Notes: generated by a model from the letters alone, not told the origin. 64,000 nucleotides of DNA from Girardinichthys multiradiatus (GCF_021462225.1 NC_061795.1:744001-808000), one strand, 5' to 3'. Positions 23,360-52,376 are shown, counted from the stretch's first letter. Translations and numbers: made by a program.

Positions 23360-24590
23360 ACAAAGCTTACCAGAGTAACTACAAAATGGAGTTTTATTTC
23401 ATTTATTAAAGGAAAAGGCCACCCAGACCAATCTGGCCCTGAGTGAAAAGGTAATGGTCACCTAAATCTGTGCTACCCTTTTCTGGCAACAATTGCTATC
23501 AAGCCTTTACGATAACTGGCAACGAGTCTTTTACATCATGGAGGAATTTTGGTCGGATCTTCTTTGCAGAATTGTTTTAACTCAACCACATTTGAGGGTT
23601 TTCCAGCCTTTTTAAGGCCATGACACAGGATTTCAAATGGATTTGACTGGACTTTGACTAGGCCACTCGACAACCTAATTGTTGTTTTTAAACTTGCTGG
23701 TGTGCTCTGGATTGTTGTCCTGCTCCAGAATCCAAGGGTTATTGAGCTCAAGGTCACCAAGTAATGGTCAAACATTTTCCTTCAGGATTTTGAGGTATAA
23801 AGCCGAATTTAGGATGCCATCAGTTACACCTAGTTGTCCAGGTCCTGAAGCAGCAAAACAGTCCCAGACCATCACACTACCACGACCACATTTAACTGTC
23901 CACTCGTTATTGTCCCAAAAGATCTTTGTGAAATGTAAAATAGGCCTTTGTGTAGTCTTTGGGCAGCTGTGGATTTCACCAGGAACTCTCCCATGGATCC
24001 TATTTTCACCCAGTCTCTCTTATTGTTAAATTATAAATGCTGTTACCTGAAGCAGCTGAATTCTGCTTTGCTTTAGATGCTGTTCTGGGTTCTTCTGTGA
24101 CCTTCTGGATGACCCGTTGGAGTAATTTTGATACACCAACGTCTCCTGGGAATGTTCACCGTTTCATGTTTTTTCTATTTGGGGATAAAGGCTCTCTGTG
24201 GGTTGATGGAGTCCTAAAAGCTTTGTAACTTCGGACCAGGGTCTAACATATTGTTTTTAGTGATCTTTATGCCTGCTTCATGTTGTAAACCAGATTCTAT
24301 TTGAGTGACCTTTAATTGTGCATGTCTGGCAGTATTCCAGTCCACGTTTGTCTGGTGAAATTGAGCTTTGCTTTCAAGATAAAAATTGGTTAAATTATTA
24401 TTTAACTAGGGGAGGAATTACTTTTTCTACATGGGGTCAGCTTGGTTTGGATAGTTTTTTTACTCTTAATAAATTAAATCATAACCTGGGAACTGTTTAT
24501 TGTATTTGCTCTTTTGATTTTTGTTTGATTTTAAAATTAGTTTGATGATCTGAAATATTCAAGTAACAAAACAGATGCCTTTGCCCAACC
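23360..24590 (-). mobile_element. Tc1-like transposon relic (family A)
   Basis: Antisense transposase text in the normal order: GACTTTGACTAGGCCACTCG near 23651, CAGGTCCTGAAGCAGCAAAA near 23840, CCAGACCATCACACTACCAC near 23864, then the N-terminal part to about 24320 and terminal repeats to 24590. Many indels and stops. It is longer than the 965-1370 copy. Confidence 0.75.
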
Positions 24591-25925
24591 AGAACTAATA
24601 CTGGTTCAAAAGCTACACGGTTCTGTGGTGGAAAGCTTGTCAAAGAGTTGTGGAACATCTTAGAAAGCCTGTTTCTCTCATTACATCTCATTGTGGCAGG
24701 TCTGCAGATCAGCGAGCCGTGGTAATCCTTCAGTCCCACGATGCCTTTCTTTCAGACCTGCTGCTGTTTACTGTAAACTGTAGCGCTGAGATAGAAGTTA
24801 CAGAAGTTGAAAGACATGATCTTGCAGCTAAATGAGACTAAGAGCACCCACTGCTTTTATTCAGCAGGTGGACCTAATTAAGCCCATGTATGATGACAAT
24901 GCGTGCATAGAGCAGCTTGCACTAACATAAGTAGATTACATAGCAGTAGAGCAAAAGATAACCATTTTATTTCCAAAACTTGCGTTTTAAAAATGTGCAA
25001 TCCATCTGTGCTGTGGAGATTTTCTCTCTCTACCCAAAAAGCCCCATCCTTCCCCCATCGTAGCCCCTCTGCTTCACAGAAGGGGTTGTCATGACAACCA
25101 CCCTGCTCCTCTGCCACATTTGGAGCAAGGAGGAGACGTCCACCATGGTATGCTAGTGACATGCTCTGACTGCTCAGAGTGAGGGAGGAGCAGGAGGAGG
25201 AAATCTGTGCGTATTTAGGACATCAGAACCTTCTTCCAGAACCCTTTAGAGAAAGAGAGAAACTGCTCTCTCATACCTCACACCACCTACAGTTGACGTC
25301 CCAGCTCTGTCTCCTCACAACAGTGAAAGCCTTGTTGTCCCGTCAGCGGCCAGACCGAAACACTGGGAAATCTGCTGGCTGTTTCATCACGACAAGAAAA
25401 TATCTGTTCCTTCACAATGGGACAAAGTACTTGCTACACACTTCTTACACTGCAGAGAAATGGCTTTGAGCATACCCTGGAGCATTTGGATGTAGCTACT
25501 GATACTTGCACAGTGAAAGATGAAATCCATGTCTGGATGGAAAGTAGGACAAAGTGGAGCGAAATAATATTATTTGGTGTAGAAAGTAAAATAGCTAGGC
25601 ATGGTAGGTTTTAATCAGACAAGAATACTGTATCAGCTGCAGAACATTCATAGCCGAGGTTTTTCATGTTCTCACTTCTTCATGGCAGTGAGAAAATGCA
25701 CGTTTAAACTAACAGAACTTTTTATTATATTTGAACATCAACACCCAGAGGAACAGTGTAAGTGGAATATCCTAAAAGCTTTCTGACAACAGGGGCATTG
25801 TGGCGCAGGATTTCAGGCTAGCAGGTGGAGAGGATTAGGACACTAGGACTTGTAAAAAACTCAAATAAAAACAACTCCTGTCCTTTCACTAAGGTTTACA
25901 CAGACTATGTATGTAATGTATATAA
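24591..25925. other. Intergenic; GA/CT-rich patch and an unrecognised ORF
   Basis: A GAGGAG-rich patch at 25125-25200 precedes two modest plus-strand ORFs: 25179-25469 (96 codons) and 25417-25614 (65 codons, starting MGQSTC, a theoretical N-myristoylation context). Neither resembles a family I know and there is no clear splice structure. A SINE-like scrap lies near 25797. Confidence 0.35.
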
Positions 25926-26095
25926 TATGCGATGCCTTTTAAAAGTATTTATTGAATTTTTCACATATTGTCACCTTAAACATCACCGTGTTTTATGGCA
26001 ATCTGTGACTCATTTGTGATAGACCAACACAAAGTAGCGCATATTTGTATCGTAGACGACGTCAATGACACACGTTTTCAGTTATTTTACAAATA
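25926..26095 (+). mobile_element. Tc1 terminal-repeat fragment
   Basis: CTTTTAAAAGTATTTATTG and TTGTGATAGACCAACACAAA near 26010 match the terminal repeat of the same family as 20266-20430, diverged. Confidence 0.5.
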
Positions 26096-26100
26096 AAATA

Positions 26101-26365
26101 GGGCCTGCACGGTGGTACAGCTGTGGCGTTGCAGCAAGAAGGTCCTGGGTTCGAATACCAACCTGAGGTCTTTCTGAATGAAGTTTGCATGTTCTCCCTG
26201 TGCATGCGTAGGTTCTCCCTGGGTACTCTGGCTTCCTTTCAGAATCCAAAAACATGACTGCGTGTTCGTGGATAGTTGTTTATCCTGTGTGTGTCTGTGT
26301 TGCCCTTTGATGGACTGGCAACCTGCCCAGGGTGTACCTTTCTTCTCACCAAATGGGGAGTAGCA
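26101..26365 (+). repeat. SINE/MITE-like repeat beginning GGGCCTGCACGGTGG
   Basis: Known fish interspersed repeat text: GCACGGTGGTACAGC, AGAAGGTCCTGGGTTCGAAT, TTTGCATGTTCTCCCTGTGC and GGACTGGCAACCTGCCCAGG. The GGGTTCGAATACC piece resembles a pol III B box with one mismatch. No coding capacity. Confidence 0.65.
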
Positions 26366-26439
26366 ACATTTAACATTTTACAAAGATCTGTCCATCTAAA
26401 GCCGGGTCAAGGAGTGCATTAATCATAGAAGCAACCCAC

Positions 26440-26835
26440 GGTTAAGCCCAAAATTACTCAGAACCCAGGCGGATTTAGATTTAAAATAATCTTTAAACAA
26501 CAAAGACATTTTTTTCAGTTTGAAAATGAGACATTTTTGTCTTAACAAATTAAAAACAAAAATGTAACAGGAGCATTTTATTAATTGGCATGTCCAAGAT
26601 TATTCACACCTTTTCTCAATAATCAATGGAAGAGTCTTTACTCACATTACAGCAATCAAACCCATGTTATAATTGTTGACTTGGTTTTGCATATTTCCAC
26701 TGGTATATTGATGGTTCATCTTTGATTAGAAGCGCCAGGTTAAGGTTATATTTAGCTCCCTCCACAGATTGTTAGATTCATCTCAGGACTCAGGCTGGAC
26801 CACTCTAAAACATTTTTATTACATAGAGTCAGAAG
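26440..26835 (-). mobile_element. Tc1-like relic (family B)
   Basis: GATTTAGATTTAAAATAATC near 26471, a TTATTCACACC piece near 26610, then TTTAGCTCCCTCCACAG near 26751 and GGACCACTCTAAAAC near 26798. Copies of the same family occur at 36950-37340 and 60970-61110. Confidence 0.5.
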
Positions 26836-26989
26836 AAACATGTTAGTAAATTTAATGTTTTACTTTAAATCTAAATCTGGCAGGAAAATGATTCATCTTG
26901 GGCTCAACTGCAATTCTATACAGGTCAGTTAGGAAAATATGTTGACACAACAACTATCTGTTATGCACTCTATAAATATGGCCACAGGC

Positions 26990-27660
26990 AAAGGCGGCAT
27001 GAGACCACTGATTGAACCATGAGGGAAGAAAGCCTTAGGATGTCCTGTTTGCCAAAAGCCAAGTAGAGCACACGGGGAACATGCAGAAAGAAGCTATGTG
27101 TCCCTGCAGATCTTCCTGAACACACGGTCCTCACCTGATGGCAGTGGCAGCATTATACTGTGGAAATGCTTTTCTTCAGCAGCGACAGGGAAGCGGATAA
27201 GAGCTGATGGGAAGATTGATGAAACCCGAAACAGGGCAGCAGTCAAGGAAGAAAAACTGTTGGAATTGGAAGGCTGCAAAAGACTTGAGACTAGGAGAGA
27301 GTGTCATCTTTCAGGAGGCCAATGAGATCATGTGTTAGAATGGCCCAGTCAAAGCCCAGGCCTAAATCCAATGAATTGTGGCATATCTTAAAATTTTAAA
27401 TTCAGACGACAATCCAAACTGACTGCTTCAGTTATTTGGCAAAGGAAACTGGAGAGAATTTTCTATAAGAGCTGAATACAAAAACACGCCACACTTTTCA
27501 GATTTGTTTTTTGCAAGAAAATTTTAAAAGCCTTTTCCCTTCTCTTTACAATGAAGCACTGCTTTGAGATGGTCTATCACATAAAATCCCAGTAAAAGAT
27601 ATTCCCAGAAAAGGAGGTTTGAGGGTTATGAATGCTTTTACAAAACTACTGTAAGCATTT
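26990..27660 (+). mobile_element. Tc1-like transposase relic (family D), sense
   Basis: The plus strand reads GGCAGTGGCAGCATTATACTGTGG-like text near 27138-27165, GGCCCAGTCAAAGCCC near 27342, then TCTATCACATAAAATCCCAG near 27574 as terminal repeat. It belongs to the 2440-3640 type and has lost its frame. Confidence 0.6.
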
Positions 27661-28300
27661 AAATTTCTAACTGAACTGAAGAAATCCTGATCATCTTCAG
27701 ATCTCATGTCTGTATGGAAACAGGAACCTTCTTGTGTAGTGTTTAATACAGGTTTCTAAAGATGGTCGCATGGCACCAACAACCTATGCTAATCACAGTT
27801 ACATCCTGAAAGCTTAGTAGTCATGGTTACCTAAATCTTGGCCTTGTTTGTGAAAATAAATCCTCACTGAAAAAATTGTAGTTCATTTAGAAATGAAAAA
27901 CAAACAGAGGAGGAGATCCTATTAAATAGATGATTTGTTTAATAAAAGACATCTGTTATTGCTTCAGGAGCTTACAGTATGGAGCCCGACCCGGCCAGTG
28001 TGACAACAAGGTGTCACAGAAACACATCCTCTGAAGAAAACACATCTCTTCAATGTACAGTTTGTAAATCTACATTCAAAATCATTAAACGTTGAAAAAG
28101 AAACTACGTACACACAATCCACGATGGAGACTATAGCACAGACGGATGGACTACACAAGCACCAGGTAAGAGGTCATCACTACGATGGAGTGAGTGGAGG
28201 TGATGGATGGTACAGGACATGCGGCAGAGTAAAGGTGGATGGAGTGGGAGAGGGAGTGTTGTTTTTTACTTTTTGGCCATGCAGAGAAGCAGATCTTTGT

Positions 28301-28633
28301 TTTATTAAAACAGCTCCACATTTGACATAAGTCTATAAATTACTGTTATCCTTTTAGAGCAGGATTAGAATCGGAGCATTTTCAGTTTTAAAGAAGTTCT
28401 GGGATCCAAACATTGCTCAGCCAGAGAGTTACATATAACAAATATAGATGTAATTATAGAATATAGTGTAGAGCAGGGATGGGTGGTTGATTACAAAGGT
28501 AGCATAGTGATAATAATATTAATAATTAATGGGACAATAACATAGATAGTTTTAATATCTATGGCCACAAGGCAGGGTGTCTGTGCATGTGTGTGTGCCC
28601 AAAGGTTTGTGTGTAGCGATGAAGGATCAGTGT
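28301..28633 (-). other. ckmt1 3' UTR with candidate poly(A) signal
   Basis: After the ckmt1 stop the UTR holds a GT-rich patch (28580-28615). AATAAA occurs on the minus strand at 28301-28306. The true cleavage site is unknown. Confidence 0.45.
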
Positions 28634-45456
<16,823 letters not shown>

Positions 45457-45635
45457 CTTTTCTAATTCTTTTCTTTAGAATTTAGCGCTTACAAAGGGTC
45501 TTACTGACAGGGTTGAACGGAGGGACGAACAGGTAGGTTGATGGAGAGAAGGTGATGAAGCTTAAATGATGGAATTATAAGGACAACGGTTGACCAGGGA
45601 GGGTCATCAAGATGGACGGAGAGAGCTGAAACTGG

Positions 45636-45645
45636 ACCGGAAGTG
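45636..45645 (+). promoter_or_regulatory. ETS/GABPA (NRF-2) consensus upstream of ckmt1
   Basis: ACCGGAAGTG, a perfect ETS/GABPA core, lies 180 bases upstream of the ckmt1 ATG. GABPA (NRF-2) sites are common in promoters of nuclear genes for mitochondrial proteins. Function here is inferred from position. Confidence 0.45.
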
Positions 45646-46006
45646 AACATATGCCTTCAAAATAAAATACCCAGCTCGTTAAAAGTGTCTTAAATGTATG
45701 TTTTAGTTAAACGTTTGTAATTTACATCATTACTCTTACTTTACTGAACATTTTCTGTCATTTTCAGATTTTGATTTATACAAATGTTCTAGCTCTAAAT
45801 CAGGGGTCTGTCAACAGTGGCCCCAGAGTGACACAGCGCGCATTAGGCCCTTGGCATGGGATCTTAACAACTTTGAACAAAAATAATACTGAAATGAGCA
45901 ATGTGTTCAATTACAAAGATAATACAAACGGCTGGTTCTAGCAGTTCGTCTGTAGGTTTTCATGCAGCATCTGAATAGAGTTTCAACAAGGGAATGACAC
46001 TGGCAC

Positions 46007-46052
46007 CATAGTGGCATCTAAATGACTTTTATGTCATTTAGATGCCACTATG
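46007..46052. repeat. Perfect 20-bp inverted repeat, 6-base loop
   Basis: The arm 46007-46026 (starts CATAGTGGCATC) is exactly repeated in inverse at 46033-46052 around the loop TTTTAT. The flanking bases do not pair. It is not part of any transposon end I recognise. Confidence 0.9.
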
Positions 46053-46174
46053 TTCTTTTTACTTTTCTAGGTAGTGCTGTTTTTCTTACTAACCTATAAG
46101 TATAAAAAGGATCCAGTTGACCTTATCCTGAATAAGAAAATGAACTTCCCCCCTTTTAAAAGTCTAATATTAAT

Positions 46175-46400
46175 AATAACTTAATAACTTTATTTGTAAA
46201 TCACTTCCAAACAAAGTGCTAAACAGTTACAGAACGATAAAAAAAAAAACAGTAAAACAGAACAGTGCTGTTTAAAACAAAACAAGGAAATACCAAAAGA
46301 TGCAGTAAAACATTGAGCATAAAATTAAGAAGCATTAGTTTAAGTGAACAAATGGGTCTTTGGCTTAGCTTTAAAAAGTCACATAACATGCCTGCCTAAT
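46175..46400 (-). mobile_element. L2-like LINE 3'-end fragment
   Basis: AACTTTATTTGTAAATCACT and AACAAAGTGCTAAACAGTTA resemble the 3' ends of fish L2-type LINEs (which read AAAGCACTTTACAAATAAAG on the sense strand). No coding part remains. Confidence 0.45.
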
Positions 46401-47844
46401 AACTTGAGGGATATACATTCCAGATAATAATCATCTGATATGTGTTTGCTTTTTAGTTTAATAACCAAAAACATGATTCTAGTGTCAGACAAATTTGGCA
46501 GGTAAAAAACTTGCAGTTAAGCACATTTTTGATTGAACAATGTTTTTTTTTTTGTTTTTTTTTATATATATGAAATAGTCCTTTAATTCTGTGCTATTTT
46601 GAGGCTACAGATCAGATAGCAATTTAAGCTTTATAATTTCTTAAAATATGTGTCTTCAACATTTTAGGGGGCTAACTATGAAAATGTTTTATTGTGTTGT
46701 CCTTCAACAGGAAGTTTGCTCTGTTCGTTTCGGTCAACTTGCTGAAGGTAAAGCGATGTAAGAATATTTGAAGAAAACTGAAGAGCTGCGGAATCCAAGG
46801 ATTTACATCGCAGTTAGCTGAACCGGTCATTTCTCTTGTAATTTAAATTTCATTCGAATAATCGTTTAAAAATGTTTTCTTCGCAAGGTTATTCCAGTCA
46901 TTCATTGTATTAAACTGCCGCAACGTCCTCATTGCGTCACGCCTGATTGGACTTAAAGGAAGCCTCACCTTCATCGTCCTGTTGGAAATTGCTTTCTGAT
47001 AAACGCAACACAATGTGACTAACAATAATCTTTCTGAACATAAAAACAAATAAAGATCATCAGCAGTTTAATCTGAATTGAGATCAACATTTGCCTAAGA
47101 GTAGAGCTGCAGATTTTTACAAGAATTCTAATGCAGCAACTAAATATAATTTAAACTTGAAAGTAATGCATATTGTCTGGTACGCTTATTTCCAGCAAGC
47201 ATTTAAAACCTGCAGAAAAAGCAGGCGCTTGTTAAGCGGTTTGTCTTGCAGTCACAGTCAGACAGGAAGTAATGTTTTAATCCTGTGCCAGAGCTCCTTA
47301 TAGAACAAATCTGTTCAAAGTTCACATTCACTTTCATTTGATAAGTTTTATGCTTATAGACGAACAATGTGGTCACAGTAAATTGTTAGACACCCTGACA
47401 TTAAACTGATATACCGTCTTGGTGCTTCAATGAACTGAATAAGATTAAAGAATAGATAAAAACGAGTAGAACATAATTGGTGTTTCAGGCTAGAATCAGT
47501 GTAAATAGAATTGGGCTTTCCATAACATGAACATGGTTGTATTAGTTTGATAAATGAACACACTGAAAGAACAAAAAAGGTTGTGCAGCTTCAATTAGAA
47601 AAAAAGGCAATTTAGCACAAAAAAAAATACCACAAAATCTGAAAATAATGATGACCAATTTAACAATAAATATTTAAATACTATACATTTTATTTTTAAA
47701 CGTACGTTTATATAAATGGATATATTATGTTGAATTTATCAATGTCACTCATTTCTAATTTCAGGTGTTTACTTCGTTTATCTTGACATAGAAAACTTTA
47801 CCCAGACGATGCGTTTTAAAAGCTACAGGAATGAATCATTTAGT

Positions 47845-47995
47845 CCAGGGGTGTCCAAAGTGCAGCCCCTGGACTGTTTTGGTGTGGCCACCTACTGTCC
47901 TGGTGCCAGGCCGGCCGTAAAAGCCTGCTAGGGCCACTGTTTTTGTGGAAACCAATGCTGATTATCGGCAAACAGGATGTCATTGTTATAGGTTA
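47845..47995 (+). mobile_element. hAT-like terminal fragment
   Basis: CAGGGGTGTCCAAAGTGCAG at 47847 is a typical hAT-type end with following GCCCCTGGAC text. The right end was not found; the element is a fragment or non-autonomous. A similar scrap lies near 45800. Confidence 0.45.
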
Positions 47996-48170
47996 CTTTT
48001 AAATGATGTCTTTATTTAATAAACAGCATTAGACCCATAACATAAGGTGGCTGTATTTATTTGGATAGAAAATAAATAGCACTGTGTGTGTGAGACGTGC
48101 TGAAAGGATGACGAAGACTGATTACACAAAGTTTCCACAAAAACAGCGGCAACCGCCATAGCAGGTTTTT

Positions 48171-49576
48171 ATGGACCGAGCCAGAGGAGGGAGCCAGGGG
48201 ACGGAGAAAGGGGAAGGAGCCAGGGGAGGGAGCCAGGGGAAGGAGCCAGGGGAAGGAGCATGGGGAGGGAGCCTCGGGAGGGAGCCAGGGGACGGAGCCA
48301 GGGGAGGGAGCCAGTTGACGGAGCCAGGGGAGGGAGCCAGGGGAAGGAGCCAGGGGAGGGAGCCAGGGGAGGGAGCCAGGGGAAGGAGCCAGGGGAGGGA
48401 ACCAGGGGATTGAGCCTGGGGATGGAGCCTGGGGAGGGAGCCAGGGGAGTGAGCCAGGGGACGGAGCCAGGGGACGGAGCCAGGGGACGGAGCCTGGGGA
48501 GGGAGCCAGGGGAGTGAGCCAGGGGACGGAGCCAGGGGACGGAGCCTCGGGAGGGAGCCAGGGGAGGGAGCATGGGGAGGGAGCCTCGGGAGGGAGCCAG
48601 GGGACGGAGCCAGGGGAGGGAGCCAGGGGAGGGAGCATGGGGAGGGAGCCAGGGGAGGGAGCCTCGGGAGGGAGCCAGGGGAGGGAGCATGGGGAGGGAG
48701 CCTCGGGAGGGAGCCAGGGGACGGAGCCAGGGGAGGGAGCCAGTGGACGGATCCAGGGGACGGAGCCAGGGAACGGAGCCTGGGGATGGAGCCAGGGGAG
48801 GGAGCATGGGGAGGGAGCCTCGGGAGGGAGCCAGGGGACGGAGCCAGGGGAGGGAGCCAGGGGAGGGAGCATGGGGAGGGAGCCTCGGGAGGGAGCCAGG
48901 GGACGGAGCCAGGGGAGGGAGCCAGGGACGGAGCCAGGGGACGGAGCCAGGGAACGGAGCCTGGGGATGGAGCCAGGGGAGGGAGCCAGGGGAGGGAGCC
49001 TGGGGATGGAGCCAGGGGAAGGAGCCAGGGGAGGTAACCAGGGGAGTGAGCCTGGGGATGGAGCCTGGGGAGGGAGCCTGGGGAGGGAGCCAGGGGAGTG
49101 AGCCAGGGGACGGAGCCTGGGGAGGGAGCCAGGGGAGTGAGCCAGGGGACGGAGCCAGGGGACGGAGCCTCGGGAGGGAGCCAGGGGAGGGAGCATGGGG
49201 AGGGAGCCTCGGGAGGGAGCCAGGGGACGGAGCCAGGGGAGGGAGCCAGTGGACGGATCCAGGGGACGGAGCCAGGGGAGGGAGCCAGGGACGGAGCCAG
49301 GGGACGGAGCCAGGGAACGGAGCCTGGGGATGGAGCCAGGGGAGGGAGCCAGGGGAGGGAGCCTGGGGATGGAGCCAGGGGAAGGAGCCAGGGGAGGTAA
49401 CCAGGGGAGTGAGCCTGGGGATGGAGCCTGGGGAGGGAGCCTGGGGAGGGAGCCAGGGGAGTGAGCCAGGGGACGGAGCCTGGGGAGGGAGCCAGGGGAG
49501 TGAGCCAGGGGACGGAGCCAGGGGACGGAGCCTCGGGAGGGAGCCAGGGGAGGGAGCATGGGGAGGGACCCAGGGG
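48171..49576. repeat. G-rich minisatellite, 13-bp unit, about 1.4 kb
   Basis: About a hundred units of the form GGAGCCAGGGGAC/G/A (13 bases) with variants such as GAGCCTCGGGAGG and GAGCATGGGGAGG. A block of about 363 bases recurs (marker GGTAACC at about 49033 and 49396), so there is higher-order repetition. The array contains no stop codon in most frames, which opens very long Gly/Arg/Glu/Ser and Pro/Leu/Ser ORFs on both strands (up to 563 codons); they cycle every 13 residues and are artefacts. The plus strand repeatedly shows GGGGAGGGAGCCAGGGGAGG, a canonical G-quadruplex motif. Confidence 0.95.
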
Positions 49577-51060
49577 ATTCCTCACAGAACCCCCAGGCTC
49601 CCTCCGGCATGCCATCTTCTAGCGGCCTCAGCCGCGAATTGACCTCCGCCCTGCTTTCCCAGCGCCGCCCAGCAGATAAAACTCCGACCCCTCTTTTGGA
49701 CCACTTGTTTGCTGAATATTGGACCATTTGCACGTTGCTGGACGCCACTATGCCTTTCCAACGTCATCGGCCATTTTGTATCCAGGACAGTCCGTTCCTA
49801 CAAATCCCATCGGACACTACGGCTGATATGACGGGGCGTCCCAAGAAGTCTGACATCGCAAGACGCTATATAGGAAGGCGCCCATTTTGAAAACTCACCT
49901 TCAGCTGGAGACCGTGACGCGGTGACCACGCAACTGAAGCATCACCTGGCGAAGAGTCCTGAGTGGATTTCATTTATTCTCCTTCGTTGGCCAACGAACA
50001 GTTCATAACTGAGGTTTCTGGAATAAGAAGGCCAGAAATTTCACTTTGCCGATCGAAGACGTGAGTTTAACACGTAACTAAAAACACAGAGTTTCGAGGA
50101 GACGAATCGCCACCTTGTTTTGTCCTAGTCGACTTTGACGGTCAGATCATATTTTCCCTTTCGCCAAGGAGGCCAGAGGACAAAGATTGACCGTTTTTCC
50201 TGAAGTAAACTGTGGACGCACAGTAACTTCCAACTTCCACCCCACTCTCTCTCAACCCCCCTCAGAAGGAAGACTTCAACAAAGTAAAACACATCCTTTT
50301 ATTATTTCTTTCTTTCTTAGAAAGTCTGAGCAGGGTAGAGGAGGTTTTAGTGCGATGAGATTCGCTATTTAATCTAATGTGTCCTGAATGATATGTGCAT
50401 GTAACCTTTTTATTGAAACTTTGACGTGCCGTGTTGGATGTCTGGAAGCCGCTGCGCTCCCCAGCTTTGTGTGTGTTTTGTGGGGTTATTTACCACCTGA
50501 GAGTCAGCGCAGGTACGCTGTGAGACTGGACTGTTAAAATAACCTCATGGTGAAATTCACCATTTTCTTTGTCTTCAATTTTACTGCCTAATAGCTTGCC
50601 GTCAAAAGTTTTATAACTCTTTGTCTGCTCACCTCACAGAGTTGGGGGACGTTTTATGACTGAGTTGCAGTTTGAGCTCTGCTCCCAACCGCCCCTCACC
50701 ACCACATCCCTTTGTCATATTATCATTTTTCTATAACTGCTGGTTTGATCCCATACTGCTGTTTGCTTTATTTTGTTTAGATATTTTACACCTTTTGTGT
50801 AGAACTTTGCGTGTTTGATTAGGTGAAGATTATTAAATCAGAAGAACGGATTGTATCAGGGCTGTGATTTAATAAATGTTCACATAGATGGTAACAGAAG
50901 GCGTTTTGTGTTTATTTTGTGCAAGAGTGATTCGTCAGTCAAGATAAGGTTAAAAGTTCCACACATTTTGGCAGAAACTGTCGATTAAACAGCGACATCT
51001 CCGGTAATAGTTATTAATTATTACTGAGTATTTAACGGTTGTAATTATCAAAGGCGTTGA
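49577..51060 (+). other. Unclassified LTR-like or promoter-like stretch
   Basis: GC-richer sequence with several CpGs follows the minisatellite. TATATAGG lies at 49867-49874 and AATAAA near 50870. The downstream part (to 51200) is AT-rich. The order upstream region, TATA box and distant poly(A) signal fits a long LTR, but no second copy, primer-binding site or gag/pol is seen, so it may also be an unrelated promoter. The 110-codon ORF 49558-49890 runs out of the repeat and is not convincing. Confidence 0.3.
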
Positions 51061-52376
51061 GCCACAATTACAACACCAGAAGACATCTCTGGTCTCGATT
51101 CATAAATGAGGATTTTGGTTAAGAAATTAATTTAGTCAAATTATGATTTTAATTATTATTGATAAATATGAATTGATCAATAATAATAATTCTAACACCT
51201 CATTTGAATATAAGAACATGAAATAAAAAGAGCTTAAAATGAAAAACGGGGTTAAAAAGTAAACGTCACTAAAATACATAAAGTAGCTTTACAAAATAAA
51301 AGTGTCGCAAAATAAAACTGCATTATGAAATAAACCTTTAAATAAAATATAAAAACTTATTTTAACAATTATTTTGTTTTATTTCATGGGGATATTTATT
51401 CATTTCATGGAATATTTATTGAAAATTTATTTCAGTTTTTTTCAATTCAATTCAGTTTTATTTATATAGCGCCAATTCACAACACATGTCGTCTCAAGGT
51501 TCTTCACAACAGTCAGGTTCATACATTCCAATTAATCGTAACCATTGAACAGTTCAGTCAGATTCAGTTATTTATTCAAATTGGATAAAAAGTTTTTCTA
51601 TCTAAGGAAACCCAGCAGATTGCATCCAGTCAGTGACTTGCAGCATTCACTCCTCCTGGATGAGCATGTAGAGACAGTGGACAGTCACTGGTGTTGACTT
51701 TGCAGCAATCCCTCATACTGAGCATGCATGTAGCGACAGTGGAGAGGAAAAACTCCCTTTTAACAGGAAGAAACCTCCAGCAGAACCAGAACCAGGCTCA
51801 GTGTGAGCGGCCATCTGCCACGACCGACTGGGGGTTTGAGAGAACAGAGCAGAGACACAAAGAGAACAAATAAGTACTGATCCAGGAGTACTTTCTATGG
51901 GAAGGAAAAGTAAATGTTAATGGATGTAGCTCCTTTAGTCGTTTCATCTAGAAAGAAAGAACAGATAAACTCTGAGCCAGTTTTCAAGGTTAGAGTCTGA
52001 AAGAGAGAACATAGAGTTAGTTACAGTAGAAGCTCAGTCAGTAGCCATGTCTAGGAGAGAGAAAGGGTTAAATACTGAAAGACAGGGCCATGTGGATCAT
52101 TGGTAGAAGGTGAGCATTACGTTGTTGCCAGCAGAAGCTCAGACGATGCCCCTCTCCAGAAAGGTGTCACAGGTAGACACAGAGTCAGGCCAGGTGTAGC
52201 TTCTAGGAAGAGAAAAGAGAGAACAAGGTTAAAAGCTGAAATAACAGCAAATAATGCAAAATTGGAGAGTAGTGTGAGAATGTAGCGAAGAGGGTGAAAG
52301 TGGTCATTATGTCCTGCAGCAGCCTAAGCCTATAGCAGCATAACTACAGAGATAGCTCAGGATAAACTAAGCCACT

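Noticed and set aside
26130..26165. tRNA-like GGGTTCGAATACC stretch
   Set aside because: Part of a dispersed repeat with a mismatched B box and no acceptor stem.
48171..49576. Possible CRISPR array
   Set aside because: Tandem units with no unique spacers, in a vertebrate nuclear context.
48057..49748. Very long ORFs (up to 563 codons) on both strands, proline/serine/leucine-rich or glycine/arginine-rich
   Set aside because: They arise from a 13-bp repeat lacking stop codons and cycle every 13 residues in several frames at once. No start context, splice sites or domain is present.
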